Source of the DNA: JAEUJZ01 sp964460115
Lineage (GTDB): Bacteria > Myxococcota_A > Polyangia > Palsa-1104 > JAEUJZ01
NCBI GenBank assembly: GCA_964460115.1
Contig: CAYWPR010000004.1
Location: 86,073-150,072, forward strand
Reading direction: 5' to 3'
Length of the DNA: 64,000 nt
Part shown: one piece after another, positions 1-8,148 of the stretch
Layout: each line of letters starts with the position of its first letter
Numbering within the stretch: the stretch's first letter is position 1
The notes under the pieces: generated by a model
Seen by the model: the letters and a program-made list of their open reading frames with translations, nothing else
The model's database searches: none
Told to the model about the DNA's origin: nothing
Translations under genes and position numbers: made by a program

Positions 1-831
1 AGTACGGTTGTGACGCTCCTCGAAATCGCCACTGCGGCGCGCTTGGCCATTTCGGACACCGAGCGCCGTGAACATCAGGCGGCCTTGAACCGTGCTCTTG
101 GCGATTTGGCCGCGGTCCTGCGCGAACGTGACCGCACCCGTCGCGAGCTTGAGCGCAGCAATCGCGACCTGGACGAATTTGCCTATGCCGCTTCGCATGA
201 TTTGCGCGCCCCTTTGCGCGGCATCGCCAATTTGGCGCAATGGATCGAAGAAGACCTGGGGCCTAGTGCCGGAAAAGATACCCGTCAGCAGCTAGAGCTT
301 TTGCGCGGTCGCGTCCAGCGGATGGAGACGCTTATCGACGACATCTTGAAGTATTCTCGAGCGGGCCGCAGCTTGGACCCGCCTAGAAACGTGCCGGTGG
401 CTGAGCTGCTTGCAGAAAGCATCGAGATGCTCGCGCCGGCCAAAAGTGTCAGCATTAAGATTGTTACACCGATGCCCATCCTGCTGACCGAGCGCACCCA
501 TTTGCAGCAGGTATTTTTGAATCTGCTGAGCAATGCCATAAAGCATGCGCAGCGCCGCGATGTGCACATCGAGATCAGCGCCGAAGATCAAGGCGAGTTT
601 GTACGCTTTGTAGTCGCCGACAACGGACCAGGCATTGCGCCGCAGTATCAAGAACGCATTTGGGGAATGTTTCAGACCCTGGCGTCTCGAGATCAGGTAG
701 AAGGGACGGGAATTGGTCTGGCCACAATCAAGAAGCTCGTGGAGCGGCGCGGCGGGCGCGTCGGTGTAGAATCTGCCGAAGGCCAAGGCGCGCGTTTTTT
801 CTTCTTGTGGCCAAAGCATCAAGCCCCCTAG
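1..831 (+). CDS. Sensor histidine kinase, C-terminal part
   Basis: The reading frame is open to the left edge, so the start and any sensor domain lie outside the window. Counting from the in-frame GTG at 10, residues 15-56 form a charged coiled coil. The HisKA dimerisation helix follows with SHDLRAPL, His63 being the phosphorylated residue. The HATPase domain shows the N box (NLLSNAIKHA), G1 box (DNGPGIAP) and G2 box (GTGIGLATIKKL), all intact. This type resembles the phytochrome or PAS/GAF-linked kinases that pair with Rcp1-like receivers. The receiver gene starts 10 bp downstream and is probably the partner. What the kinase senses cannot be told from this fragment. Confidence 0.9.
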   Translation, partial: STVVTLLEIATAARLAISDTERREHQAALNRALGDLAAVLRERDRTRRELERSNRDLDEFAYAASHDLRAPLRGIANLAQWIEEDLGPSAGKDTRQQLELLRGRVQRMETLIDDILKYSRAGRSLDPPRNVPVAELLAESIEMLAPAKSVSIKIVTPMPILLTERTHLQQVFLNLLSNAIKHAQRRDVHIEISAEDQGEFVRFVVADNGPGIAPQYQERIWGMFQTLASRDQVEGTGIGLATIKKLVERRGGRVGVESAEGQGARFFFLWPKHQAP

Positions 832-841
832 TGTAGACACG

Positions 842-1264
842 ATGACTGAGCGTTTACGCATTCTGCTGGCGGACGATGATGAGGTGGATGTTTTAAGCAT
901 CCAGCGCGCTCTGAAGCAGCGCCAGTTGTCCTATCCGCTTTATGTTGTCAAGGATGGCCAGGCGGCGCTCGATGCACTGCGCTCGGGCCGTATACCGCGC
1001 GACCGTCTGCTTATCTTGCTGGATTTGTACATGCCCAAGCTTGATGGCATCGAAGTGCTGCAAGCGATGCGCAAGGATTCAGATTTGTCGCTTTTGCCGG
1101 TCGTCCTTTTGACCACGTCAAAAGATGAGCAGGCAAAGCTTGACGCATACCATCTAAACGTCGCCGGATACTTGCGGAAACCCTTTGATCCGCTAGAGCT
1201 AGAGCAACAGCTTGAAGCGCTCTGTAACTATTGGTCGGCCATCGAAATGCCTTGTCCGGCATGA
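842..1264 (+). CDS. Single-domain response regulator (CheY/Rcp1-like)
   Basis: This 140-residue protein is a receiver domain only, with no output domain. The acidic pocket is D11-D12-D13, the phospho-acceptor is Asp61 in LLDLYMPKLDG, the conserved Thr/Ser is in LLTTSKD and the conserved Lys is Lys113 in YLRKPFD. The long loop before Asp61 and the DLYMPKLDGIEVL sequence are typical of Rcp1-like receivers served by phytochrome-type kinases (family knowledge). It follows the kinase gene by 10 bp, so the two are very likely co-transcribed and a phosphorelay pair. The ATG at 842 begins directly on the receiver fold. Its downstream target is unknown. Confidence 0.93.
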   Translation: MTERLRILLADDDEVDVLSIQRALKQRQLSYPLYVVKDGQAALDALRSGRIPRDRLLILLDLYMPKLDGIEVLQAMRKDSDLSLLPVVLLTTSKDEQAKLDAYHLNVAGYLRKPFDPLELEQQLEALCNYWSAIEMPCPA

Positions 1265-1339
1265 AGTCGAGTCACCCACCTTGCCAGAGCGTCTCGCCAT
1301 TGTATTCTGACAAGGTATGAGAGGGGAGGAGTTTCACTG

Positions 1340-2731
1340 ATGTCCAGCCGCATTCTGCTGGTCGAAGATGATCGAGATTCCGCGATGCTGCTGCGGGAGG
1401 CCCTGCGGCGCCGCGGATTTGAAGCCCATGCTGTTGAGCTCGGTTCGCAAGCCATGAAGGCGTTGGCCGAGAGCGACTGGGATGTCGTGGTCACCGATGT
1501 GCAGCTAGAAGGAATGACCGGAATCGAGCTTTGCAACTATGTTGCCGAGCACCGTCCGGATGTTCCGGTGGTGGTAGTAACCGGTCACGGCAACTTGGAA
1601 ACGGCCGTCGCTGCGATTCGGGCCGGAGCCTATGATTTTATCACCAAGCCCATCGCTGTGGACTCGCTGGTGCTGACGCTGCAGCGCGCCACCAACCATC
1701 GCCATTTGAAAAATGAGGTGCGCCGGCTACGCGCCGCCGTGGAACAAAGGCAGCGCCTTGGAGATATTATCGGCGACAGCCCAGCCATCCGCAGCGTTTT
1801 TGATTTGATCGAGCGGGTCGGCGACAGCGATGCCTCGGTGCTGATTACCGGAGAAAGCGGCACCGGCAAAGAACTGGTAGCGCGGGCCATTCACACGCGC
1901 AGCAGCCGCAAGGACGCGCCGTTTATCGCCATCAACTGCGCGGCCATGCCGGCCTCGCTTTTGGAAAGCGAGCTTTTTGGACACGTCCGCGGCGCTTTTA
2001 CCGATGCCAAACAAGCGCGGCCCGGGCTATTTCTGCAAGCCAACGGCGGCACCTTGTTTTTGGACGAGGTCGGGGAATTGCCGCTAGAGATGCAGCCCAA
2101 GCTTTTGCGCGCGCTTCAGGAACGCAAAGTTCGACCGGTCGGTAGCGATAATGAGATCGGCTTTGAAACGCGCCTTATTACCGCCACCAATCGCGACCTG
2201 GAATCCGAGATTGAAACGGCGCGCTTCCGTTCCGATTTGTATTACCGCATCAATGTCGTACACATCGCGCTGCCGCCGCTGCGCGCGCGCCGTGAGGACA
2301 TTTTGACCCTGGCCCATCACTTCTTGAAGAAGTACGCAACCGCGGCCGGCAAACAAATCGTCGGTATCGTCAGCCCGGCGGCGCAGAAGCTTATCGACTA
2401 CGATTGGCCGGGCAACGTCCGAGAATTAGAAAACTGTATTGAGCGCGCCGTTGCACTGACCCGAATGTCGGAAATCGGCCTGGATGATCTGCCAGACAAG
2501 CTGCGCGAACATAAAACCAATCGCTTGGTCCTAGGCAGTGACAATTTGGCCGAACTTGTGACGCTGGAAGAGATGGAGCAACGCTACATCCATCACGTTC
2601 TAAATACCGTGCGAGGCAACAAATCCCAAGCCGCTCGAGTTTTGGGCCTGGATCGACGTTCCTTATATCGCCGGCTCGAACGTCCAAAATCCGCCAAGCC
2701 AGAACCCAAAGCTTTGCCCGCTGCCCGCTAA
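1340..2731 (+). CDS. NtrC-family sigma-54-dependent response regulator
   Basis: This 463-residue protein has the full NtrC layout. A receiver domain (about 1-120) carries phospho-acceptor Asp53. The AAA+ domain (about 145-385) has Walker A GESGTGKE and the sigma-54 contact loop GAFTDA. A Fis-type helix-turn-helix near residues 425-450 has NKSQAARVLGLDRRSLYRRLER. It would activate sigma-54 promoters when phosphorylated. A GGAGGAG ribosome binding site precedes the ATG. The gap to the upstream receiver gene is 75 bp, so it may share the kinase as phosphodonor or form a separate unit. I found no convincing -24/-12 promoter nearby that would point to its target. Confidence 0.95.
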   Translation: MSSRILLVEDDRDSAMLLREALRRRGFEAHAVELGSQAMKALAESDWDVVVTDVQLEGMTGIELCNYVAEHRPDVPVVVVTGHGNLETAVAAIRAGAYDFITKPIAVDSLVLTLQRATNHRHLKNEVRRLRAAVEQRQRLGDIIGDSPAIRSVFDLIERVGDSDASVLITGESGTGKELVARAIHTRSSRKDAPFIAINCAAMPASLLESELFGHVRGAFTDAKQARPGLFLQANGGTLFLDEVGELPLEMQPKLLRALQERKVRPVGSDNEIGFETRLITATNRDLESEIETARFRSDLYYRINVVHIALPPLRARREDILTLAHHFLKKYATAAGKQIVGIVSPAAQKLIDYDWPGNVRELENCIERAVALTRMSEIGLDDLPDKLREHKTNRLVLGSDNLAELVTLEEMEQRYIHHVLNTVRGNKSQAARVLGLDRRSLYRRLERPKSAKPEPKALPAAR

Positions 2732-2885
2732 ACCTGTCTCTTAAGTAGACTCCCACTTCCCAAAAATTGTGTATGGATGAGCATAGGGTAGAGGCTCCTC
2801 CGGTTGGCTATTTATGATACGATGGGGCTCGGCAGACTGGCTGCGTTCAAAGCGCCGATTCTCGTCTGAAAGTAGGATGATGATA

Positions 2886-3323
2886 ATGGATACGCCAACA
2901 AGAAATACGAGCGGGGAAAAGGCGCGAGAGGCCGAGGCGGTGAATGCGGGGGCGATTTCTTTGACCTGGGAACCTGGAATTCGGCTCGCAACTTTACGTT
3001 TCGCTGAGCCAACCATTGGCACGGGCCCCGCGGCGCAGATCTTGGTGAAGGCAATAACGGGCTGGGCGGGTGCGAATTTCGAACCTTTTGGTTTGCTCGC
3101 GGACGCAAAGAACAACCCGTCCGTCGACGCACATTGGCGAAGTACGTGGACGGCGTTTCTCAAAATTTACAAAGCTTCCATGATCATCGCCGTGTTCAAC
3201 ATGGGCGCTGTGGCCCGCATAACAGCAGAGCTATTCCGCATAGGGGTTGGTCTGAACCTCAAAGGATTTTCTCAGGAAAAGGATGCGCGAGCCTGGCTGA
3301 AGACTCAGGGCATACGCGCATGA
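2886..3323 (+). CDS. STAS/SpoIIAA-like domain protein
   Basis: A 145-residue soluble protein. After a polar N-terminal tail, the segment from about residue 17 alternates strands and helices: a strand with RLATLRFAEP, a strand with FGLLADAKNN, and a strand-turn-helix with MIIAVFNMGAVARITAEL, ending in KDARAWLKTQGI. This is the pattern of the SpoIIAA-like/STAS family that often sits in partner-switching modules; the assignment is by pattern only. I chose ATG 2886 because AGGA lies 8 bases upstream; ATGs at 2877 and 2880 are possible. Its stop overlaps the start of the next gene by 4 bp (ATGA), so the two are translationally coupled. Confidence 0.6.
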   Translation: MDTPTRNTSGEKAREAEAVNAGAISLTWEPGIRLATLRFAEPTIGTGPAAQILVKAITGWAGANFEPFGLLADAKNNPSVDAHWRSTWTAFLKIYKASMIIAVFNMGAVARITAELFRIGVGLNLKGFSQEKDARAWLKTQGIRA

Positions 3324-3901
3324 ATCGGCGCCCTGACTATGCCGACCTCATCGGCGTGATGGCACAGGCCGCGATGGGAGATGCCACCGCGCGTGTAGCT
3401 GTCTCAGAGGAGCCCGCAGCGGAAGACGAGATCTCGTCTTTGGCATTGGCGCTGAATATGCTGCTTGATGATATGGACCTAAAGAGCCGAGAACTTCGAA
3501 ACAGCTACGCGGAAATTCAAGCGCAGCACGCGGCGATTCGGCGGCTCTGGACTCCTATTCTGACAGTGGCCGAGCGCGTGCTGCTGATTCCTCTTATCGG
3601 CTGGATCGACGTCGAACGCTCGCAACAGATGCTGGAAACAGCTCTCACGCAAATTCATAGGGTAGGGGCACGGGCACTAATTATTGATCTTACGGCCGTG
3701 CCAGAAATCGATGCACAGGGCGCTTTGGCGCTGGGACGATTGACCAGTGCTACAAAGCTTCTTGGCGCTGAGGTCGTTATCGCAGGAATCAGCGCTGCAG
3801 TGGCGCAGTCTATGACCCTGGCCGGAATTGATTTGCGGAATCTGTGCACCAAAGCGAATCTGGCGCAGGCCATAAGCTCCTTTTCCGTCAAGCCGGTCTG
3901 A
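3320..3901 (+). CDS. RsbR-like STAS domain regulator with HAMP-like linker
   Basis: A 193-residue protein starting at the ATG that overlaps the stop of the previous gene. Residues 1-60 look like a HAMP-type signalling linker (MGDATARVAV, then DEISSLALALNMLLDDM) followed by a short coiled coil. The rest is an RsbR-type STAS domain with LIPLIGWIDVER, LIIDLTAVPEIDAQGALAL and LLGAEVVIAGISAAVAQ. RsbR-type proteins build stressosome-like complexes and bind RsbT-like kinases when their conserved Thr/Ser residues are unphosphorylated (family knowledge). No RsbS, RsbT or sigma factor is adjacent, so the partner lies elsewhere. The short N-terminus suggests input comes from another protein. Confidence 0.8.
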   Translation: MNRRPDYADLIGVMAQAAMGDATARVAVSEEPAAEDEISSLALALNMLLDDMDLKSRELRNSYAEIQAQHAAIRRLWTPILTVAERVLLIPLIGWIDVERSQQMLETALTQIHRVGARALIIDLTAVPEIDAQGALALGRLTSATKLLGAEVVIAGISAAVAQSMTLAGIDLRNLCTKANLAQAISSFSVKPV

Positions 3902-3943
3902 GCGTCAGCGGTGATGAAAGATGGATGGCTCGGTTCGAAGCGA

Positions 3944-6895
3944 CTACGTACGCAGCGAGCGAGCGCGGAAACGCCGCAGCAGCAGGAACAAGAGCAGCAG
4001 CGAGGAGGGGAAGATGCTGACGAACGGCGCTCGGGCCGCGCCAAAAGCTGCGAGGGCACAGCCAGTGCCGGCGTTGTCGCTCTTGGGAAGGGGTTCAGAG
4101 TGGACGTTCGGCGGGCAACTTATGGCCTGGCCGGTGCACATCTCTGCCGGATCAAGCGAATTCACCGCGGGCCGGCAGACGGTGGTGCTGGGTTTGAAGG
4201 AGTCGTCGGGGCAAGCAGCGCTGCTGCCGGTGCACTGCTCCGCTACATCACAGATGCCGGCGGCATTGCGGCAGATGGTGGTGCTGGGTTTGAAGGAGTC
4301 GTCGGGGCAAGCAGCGCTGCTGCCGGTGCACTGCTCCGCTACATCACAGATGCCGGCAGCATTGCGGCAGATGGTGGTGCTCGGCTGAAAGCTGCTCGGC
4401 GGACAGACGGCGCTCGTTCCGCTGCACTTGGCATCTAGGTCGCACAAATCCGTGGCGCTGCGGCAGACGGTGTTCTTGGGCTTGAAACTCGGCGGGCAGA
4501 CGGCGCTTGTTCCGCTGCACTTGGCATCCAGGTCGCACAAATCCGTGGCGTTGCGGCAGACGGTGGTGCTTGGCTGAAAGCCGTTCGGCGGGCAGGCGGC
4601 GCTTGTTCCGCTGCACTTGGCAGCTAGGTCGCAGGCACCCGCAGCGCCTCGGCAGACCTGCGTGCTCGGCAAAAAGCCGCAGGTGCCGTTCACCGCGGCG
4701 CCGGCCGCCGTGCTGCAGACCTGACAGTCGCTGGAGTTCGAGTTGCCGCAGGCGCTGTTGCAACAGACGCCATCAGTACAAAATGCGCTGTTACAGTCGG
4801 TGGCTTTGGTGCAGGGACTGCCATTTTGCAAGCGAGTCACGAAGTCAAAGACGTAGGCCGCGCCATTAGTACTCGTAGCGCCGCCGGTTGCATCGGAATC
4901 GGCAAAGGCGCCGATAAGGGCGGTGTCGCCGCTGGCGGACAGCGCCACGGAGTAGCCAAAGAAATCGCCATTGTCCTTATCTTGGGCCAGAAACTTTTGC
5001 TGCTGGGTGAATGTGGAGCCCGAGCGGGTGTACACATACGCCGCGCCGTTATTGGTCGTGGCGCCGCCGGTTGCGTCGTCCTCTTGCAATGCGCCAATGA
5101 GGGCAGTGTTGCCGTCGGCAGACAGAGCCACGAAGATGCCGAAGGAATCGCCAGTCGCCTTGTCCGAGGTCAGAAGCTTTTGCTGCTGGGTAAAGGTGGC
5201 GCCCGAGCGAGTAAACACATATGCCGCGCCGTTATCGGTCGTGGCGGGGCTGGTCGGGTCGTCCTCTCCACTAGCGCCAATGAGGGCGGTGTTGCCGTCG
5301 GCGGACAGCGCCACCGAGCGGCCAAATTGATCGCCAGTCGCCTTGTCCGAGGTCAGAAGCTTTTGCAGTTGGGACCATGTCGAGCCCGAGCGCGTGTACA
5401 AATAGACCGCACCGTTGTCGGTCGTGGCGCCGCCGGTCGCATCGTCCTCTTGATAGGCCCCGATAAGGGCGGTGTTGCCGTCGGCGGATAGCGCTACAGA
5501 CCCGCCGAAGAAATCTTTATTCGCCTTGTCCGAGGCTACAAGCCTTTGCTGCTGGGACCATGTGGAGCCCGAGCGGGTGTATACATACGCTGCACCGTTA
5601 TCGGTCGTGACGCTGCCGGTCGGGTCGTCCTCTCCATGGGCGCCGACAACTGCGGTGTTGCCGTCGGCGGACAGCGCAACGGAGACGCCGAAGAAATCGC
5701 CACTCCTCCCGTCCGAGGCCAAAAGCTTTTGCTGCTGGGTAAAGGTGGAGCCCGAGCGGGTGTATACATACGCCGCGCCGGTGCCGGGGGAGGGCATCGG
5801 CGGGTTGGGGGGGGCGGCGATGAACGTGACATCCTTCATATAGGCGCCAACAAGGGCGGTGTTGCCGTCGCCGGAAAGCGCAACGGAGACCCCGAAGAGA
5901 TCGAAATTCTTCTTGTCAGAAACCAGGAGCTTTTGCTGCTGAGACCATGTGGTGCCCGAGCGCGTGTACACATAGACTGCGCCGTTGTCGGTCGTGGCGC
6001 CGCCGGTCGCGTCGTCCTCTCCGTAGGCGCCGATAAGCGCAGTTTTGCCGTCGGCAGACAGCGCCACCGAGCGGCCAAATTGATCGCCATCGGCCTTGTC
6101 ATTGGCAAGCAGCTTCTGCTGCTGTTGCCACGTCGGGTCTACCGTCAGCGGATAGCGTGCCCCCGCCGCTGCCACCCGCAGCCGAATGCGTCCGTCCGCA
6201 TACTCCATGCACGCGGGCAGATCTTTGCCATCCGCGTCGTAGGCCAAAAGGCCGCGATAGACGTATTTGCGGCCCTCCCAGAAGACCAAAAGGCGCGCTT
6301 TTGCGCCGCAGTCCCCCTGCAGCGTCACATCCGCGGAAGAGGTGAGCTGCAGATCGAAGGCCAGGTCGCCGCGGCAGCCCGGGTCCCTTTGCACCTCGAA
6401 GCCGTGCTCAAGGCCTAAAGGGCCGTTTTCGTACCACTCTGTGACTTGGTCGCGAACGAACTCGACACGGTCGTTCTGTAGCCGCGGGGCCACGGCCAGG
6501 GCGCTTTTTGGGGCCTCCGCGCAGCCGTAGCGGGACAGCGACACACCCAGACTCGGCTCCGCCGCGGCGCTGCTGCTGTCCATGCGCAGGGCCAGACCGT
6601 CCTCGGATAGCTGCGCCGAGAATCCGAAGCGCGGGTTTTTTGCGGCAAAGCTGGAGGCGGCCTTGTGGCCGAAGAACTTATATTCCGGCCCCCCCTCTTT
6701 CTTTTTCGCTCGCCTTAGGGCGGCCCGCAGCGCTTTTGGCAGGGCGTCATCCTGCCGTACGGTACGCGGCGCAGCCACCAAGGCCTCCGGCTCGAAACCG
6801 CAGGCGGCTTCCAGTGCGGCAGCGCCGAGCAGCACTAGGAAAAAGGAATGGCGGAGATACGGACCATCGCGAAAAGCCCAATCAATCGCTGGCAT
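3944..6895 (-). CDS. Secreted seven-blade FG-GAP protein with disintegrin-like repeats and MYXO-CTERM-like tail
   Basis: A 983-residue exported protein. A hydrophobic signal sequence covers residues 15-31. A region to about 255 is unassigned. About 255-690 contains seven FG-GAP repeats (FGxSVALSADGNTALIGA followed by acidic DDxTG segments), the number expected for a complete integrin-alpha-like beta propeller. About 690-930 is Cys-rich, with six repeats of the type CRNAAGICDVAEQCTGSSAACP that resemble disintegrin segments. The C-terminus has a single Cys (GTGCALAAFG), a transmembrane segment and an Arg-rich end, like MYXO-CTERM sorting signals. A role in adhesion or surface display is inferred. 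GGGGGAAG precedes the start. The next gene upstream on this strand is another Cys-rich secreted protein. Confidence 0.85.
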   Translation of the reverse strand: MPAIDWAFRDGPYLRHSFFLVLLGAAALEAACGFEPEALVAAPRTVRQDDALPKALRAALRRAKKKEGGPEYKFFGHKAASSFAAKNPRFGFSAQLSEDGLALRMDSSSAAAEPSLGVSLSRYGCAEAPKSALAVAPRLQNDRVEFVRDQVTEWYENGPLGLEHGFEVQRDPGCRGDLAFDLQLTSSADVTLQGDCGAKARLLVFWEGRKYVYRGLLAYDADGKDLPACMEYADGRIRLRVAAAGARYPLTVDPTWQQQQKLLANDKADGDQFGRSVALSADGKTALIGAYGEDDATGGATTDNGAVYVYTRSGTTWSQQQKLLVSDKKNFDLFGVSVALSGDGNTALVGAYMKDVTFIAAPPNPPMPSPGTGAAYVYTRSGSTFTQQQKLLASDGRSGDFFGVSVALSADGNTAVVGAHGEDDPTGSVTTDNGAAYVYTRSGSTWSQQQRLVASDKANKDFFGGSVALSADGNTALIGAYQEDDATGGATTDNGAVYLYTRSGSTWSQLQKLLTSDKATGDQFGRSVALSADGNTALIGASGEDDPTSPATTDNGAAYVFTRSGATFTQQQKLLTSDKATGDSFGIFVALSADGNTALIGALQEDDATGGATTNNGAAYVYTRSGSTFTQQQKFLAQDKDNGDFFGYSVALSASGDTALIGAFADSDATGGATSTNGAAYVFDFVTRLQNGSPCTKATDCNSAFCTDGVCCNSACGNSNSSDCQVCSTAAGAAVNGTCGFLPSTQVCRGAAGACDLAAKCSGTSAACPPNGFQPSTTVCRNATDLCDLDAKCSGTSAVCPPSFKPKNTVCRSATDLCDLDAKCSGTSAVCPPSSFQPSTTICRNAAGICDVAEQCTGSSAACPDDSFKPSTTICRNAAGICDVAEQCTGSSAACPDDSFKPSTTVCRPAVNSLDPAEMCTGQAISCPPNVHSEPLPKSDNAGTGCALAAFGAARAPFVSIFPSSLLLLFLLLRRFRARSLRT
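4181..4372. repeat. 96-bp tandem repeat, two near-identical units
   Basis: Two consecutive 96-bp units start at 4181 and 4277, and the beginning of a third, diverged unit is at 4373. Each encodes 32 residues of the disintegrin-like array in the secreted FG-GAP protein. The first two are almost identical at the DNA level, while the flanking units at about 4400-4650 are diverged, so this pair looks recently duplicated. It lies wholly inside the coding region and keeps the frame. Confidence 0.9.
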
Positions 6896-6939
6896 CTTCT
6901 GCTTCCCCCAAATAAATCTTCAATGGTTGCTCGCTTGCG

Positions 6940-8034
6940 CTACGGCTCGTCTATAAGGCCATTGCAGTCGTTGTCGAGCCCGTCGGGAATCTCGACCGCC
7001 AGAGCACAGGACGGGCTGCAGACACCCGCCGGGAACGTACATTGCCATGCGCCGCTCACACAGAAAAGCTTGATGGCGGGAGCCGTGCACTGTGTCGAGT
7101 TTGCAAAAAAGCTGACGCCGCAGACCTGCACGGGGGTCGGGACGATCGGATTCTCGTCAATCTGCCCGTCGCAGTCGTCGTCGATGCCGTTGCACGACTC
7201 CTCGGACGAGACGAAGTTGCAGGCGTACTCGCACTTGTGATCGCCGTTCAAGTCGTAAAATCCCGGCTCGCAGCCTTCGAACGCGCAGGTACCGGCGGCA
7301 CAGCTCCAGTTGGCGTGCACCGCGCCCGAAAGGCAGTTGTTGGTGCATGTGCCGCAGTGATTTGGATCGCTGGGAGTGCCGGGCGCGCCCTCGTCGACCT
7401 GCCCGTTGCAGTTTTCGTCGGCGCCGTTGCACGCCTCGGTCGCCGAGACGAAGTTGCAGGCGTACTCGCACTTGTGATCGCCGTTCAAGTCGTAAAATCC
7501 CGGCTCGCAGCCTTCGAACGCGCAGGTGCTGGCGGCACAGCTCCAGTTGGCGTGCACCGCACCCGAAAGGCAGCTCTTACCGCACGCGCCGCAGTTGTTT
7601 GGATCGCTGGAAGTCTGGGTGCAGGTACCGCTGCACAGGACTTGAGACGATTCACATTCGCTGCTGCTTGCGCACTGCCCGCCCTTACAGACCTGACCCA
7701 TGTCGCAGGTCTTTACGAGCGCGCCGATTGTGCCATCGCTCCTGCAAGCATGGACCGCAGTGGCCAAATCGTTACACAGGTTAGTACCCGGCAAGCAGTC
7801 GACGCATCCGAGATTTTCATCGCAGACTTGATTCGCAGAGCAGTCAGTAGATGTGAGCAAGAGACGATCGCTGTCACAGATCTGAAAGACGAAACCGAAG
7901 TCGGTATGGGTGCAGCGCGGTGGACTAGACATGCACGCTGTGCTGCTCATCATCTCGTTGGCCGAGCAGCCTCCGAGTACCAGCGCAAACGCTCCCCACA
8001 GCAAGCTCAATCGCAAGGCGATTCGCAGATACAA
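6940..8034 (-). CDS. Cys-rich lipoprotein with MopE-like DxDCNG motifs
   Basis: A 364-residue lipoprotein. The signal peptide ends in LVLGGC, so Cys23 is the likely lipidated residue. The mature part is Cys-rich throughout. It carries three copies of the putative metal-binding motif of MopE-type proteins: CNGADENCNGQVDE, CNGIDDDCDGQIDE and GLDNDCNGLIDE. Two long copies of a module CEPGFYDLNGDHKCEYACNF lie between them. Such proteins are common on myxobacterial surfaces; calcium or copper binding is the family suggestion, not shown here. The start is supported by AAGGAGGGGG upstream. It ends 44 bp before the FG-GAP gene starts and may share its transcript. Confidence 0.85.
   Translation of the reverse strand: MYLRIALRLSLLWGAFALVLGGCSANEMMSSTACMSSPPRCTHTDFGFVFQICDSDRLLLTSTDCSANQVCDENLGCVDCLPGTNLCNDLATAVHACRSDGTIGALVKTCDMGQVCKGGQCASSSECESSQVLCSGTCTQTSSDPNNCGACGKSCLSGAVHANWSCAASTCAFEGCEPGFYDLNGDHKCEYACNFVSATEACNGADENCNGQVDEGAPGTPSDPNHCGTCTNNCLSGAVHANWSCAAGTCAFEGCEPGFYDLNGDHKCEYACNFVSSEESCNGIDDDCDGQIDENPIVPTPVQVCGVSFFANSTQCTAPAIKLFCVSGAWQCTFPAGVCSPSCALAVEIPDGLDNDCNGLIDEP
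7211..7573. repeat. 126-bp near-perfect direct repeat, period 237 bp
   Basis: Positions 7211-7336 and 7448-7573 are almost identical over 126 bp; the only clear differences are about four bases near the 3' half. They encode the repeated FYDLNGDHKCEYACN-type module of the lipoprotein. The period of 237 bp equals 79 residues, so the reading frame is kept. The near identity points to recent duplication or gene conversion. Confidence 0.85.
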
Positions 8035-8148
8035 GATGCCCCCTCCTTAGCCTAGTCGCTGATCGCTTAGTATTGCACAGGGGAAAAATTTAGGCGCCGG
8101 CCGGCGCTTGCGGCCGGCGTCCTTCTGCCTTGCTCGGTGAACTGCCTC

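Noticed and set aside
1265..1339. Possible sigma-54 -24/-12 promoter near the NtrC gene
   Set aside because: No TGGCAC-N5-TTGC-type match at the right spacing could be found here.
4181..4372. Possible CRISPR array or satellite
   Set aside because: Units are contiguous without spacers, keep the reading frame and encode protein repeats.
3911..4438. Long plus-strand reading frames opposite the Cys-rich repeats (also 4826-5491, 5546-6418)
   Set aside because: They are antisense to the secreted FG-GAP protein, repeat with its DNA periodicity and have no start signals; they arise from the repeated composition.
7042..8055. Plus-strand frame of 337 codons opposite the MopE-like lipoprotein
   Set aside because: It mirrors the repeats of the real gene and shows low-complexity Val/Ala sequence without any domain; the minus-strand gene has signal peptide and motifs.
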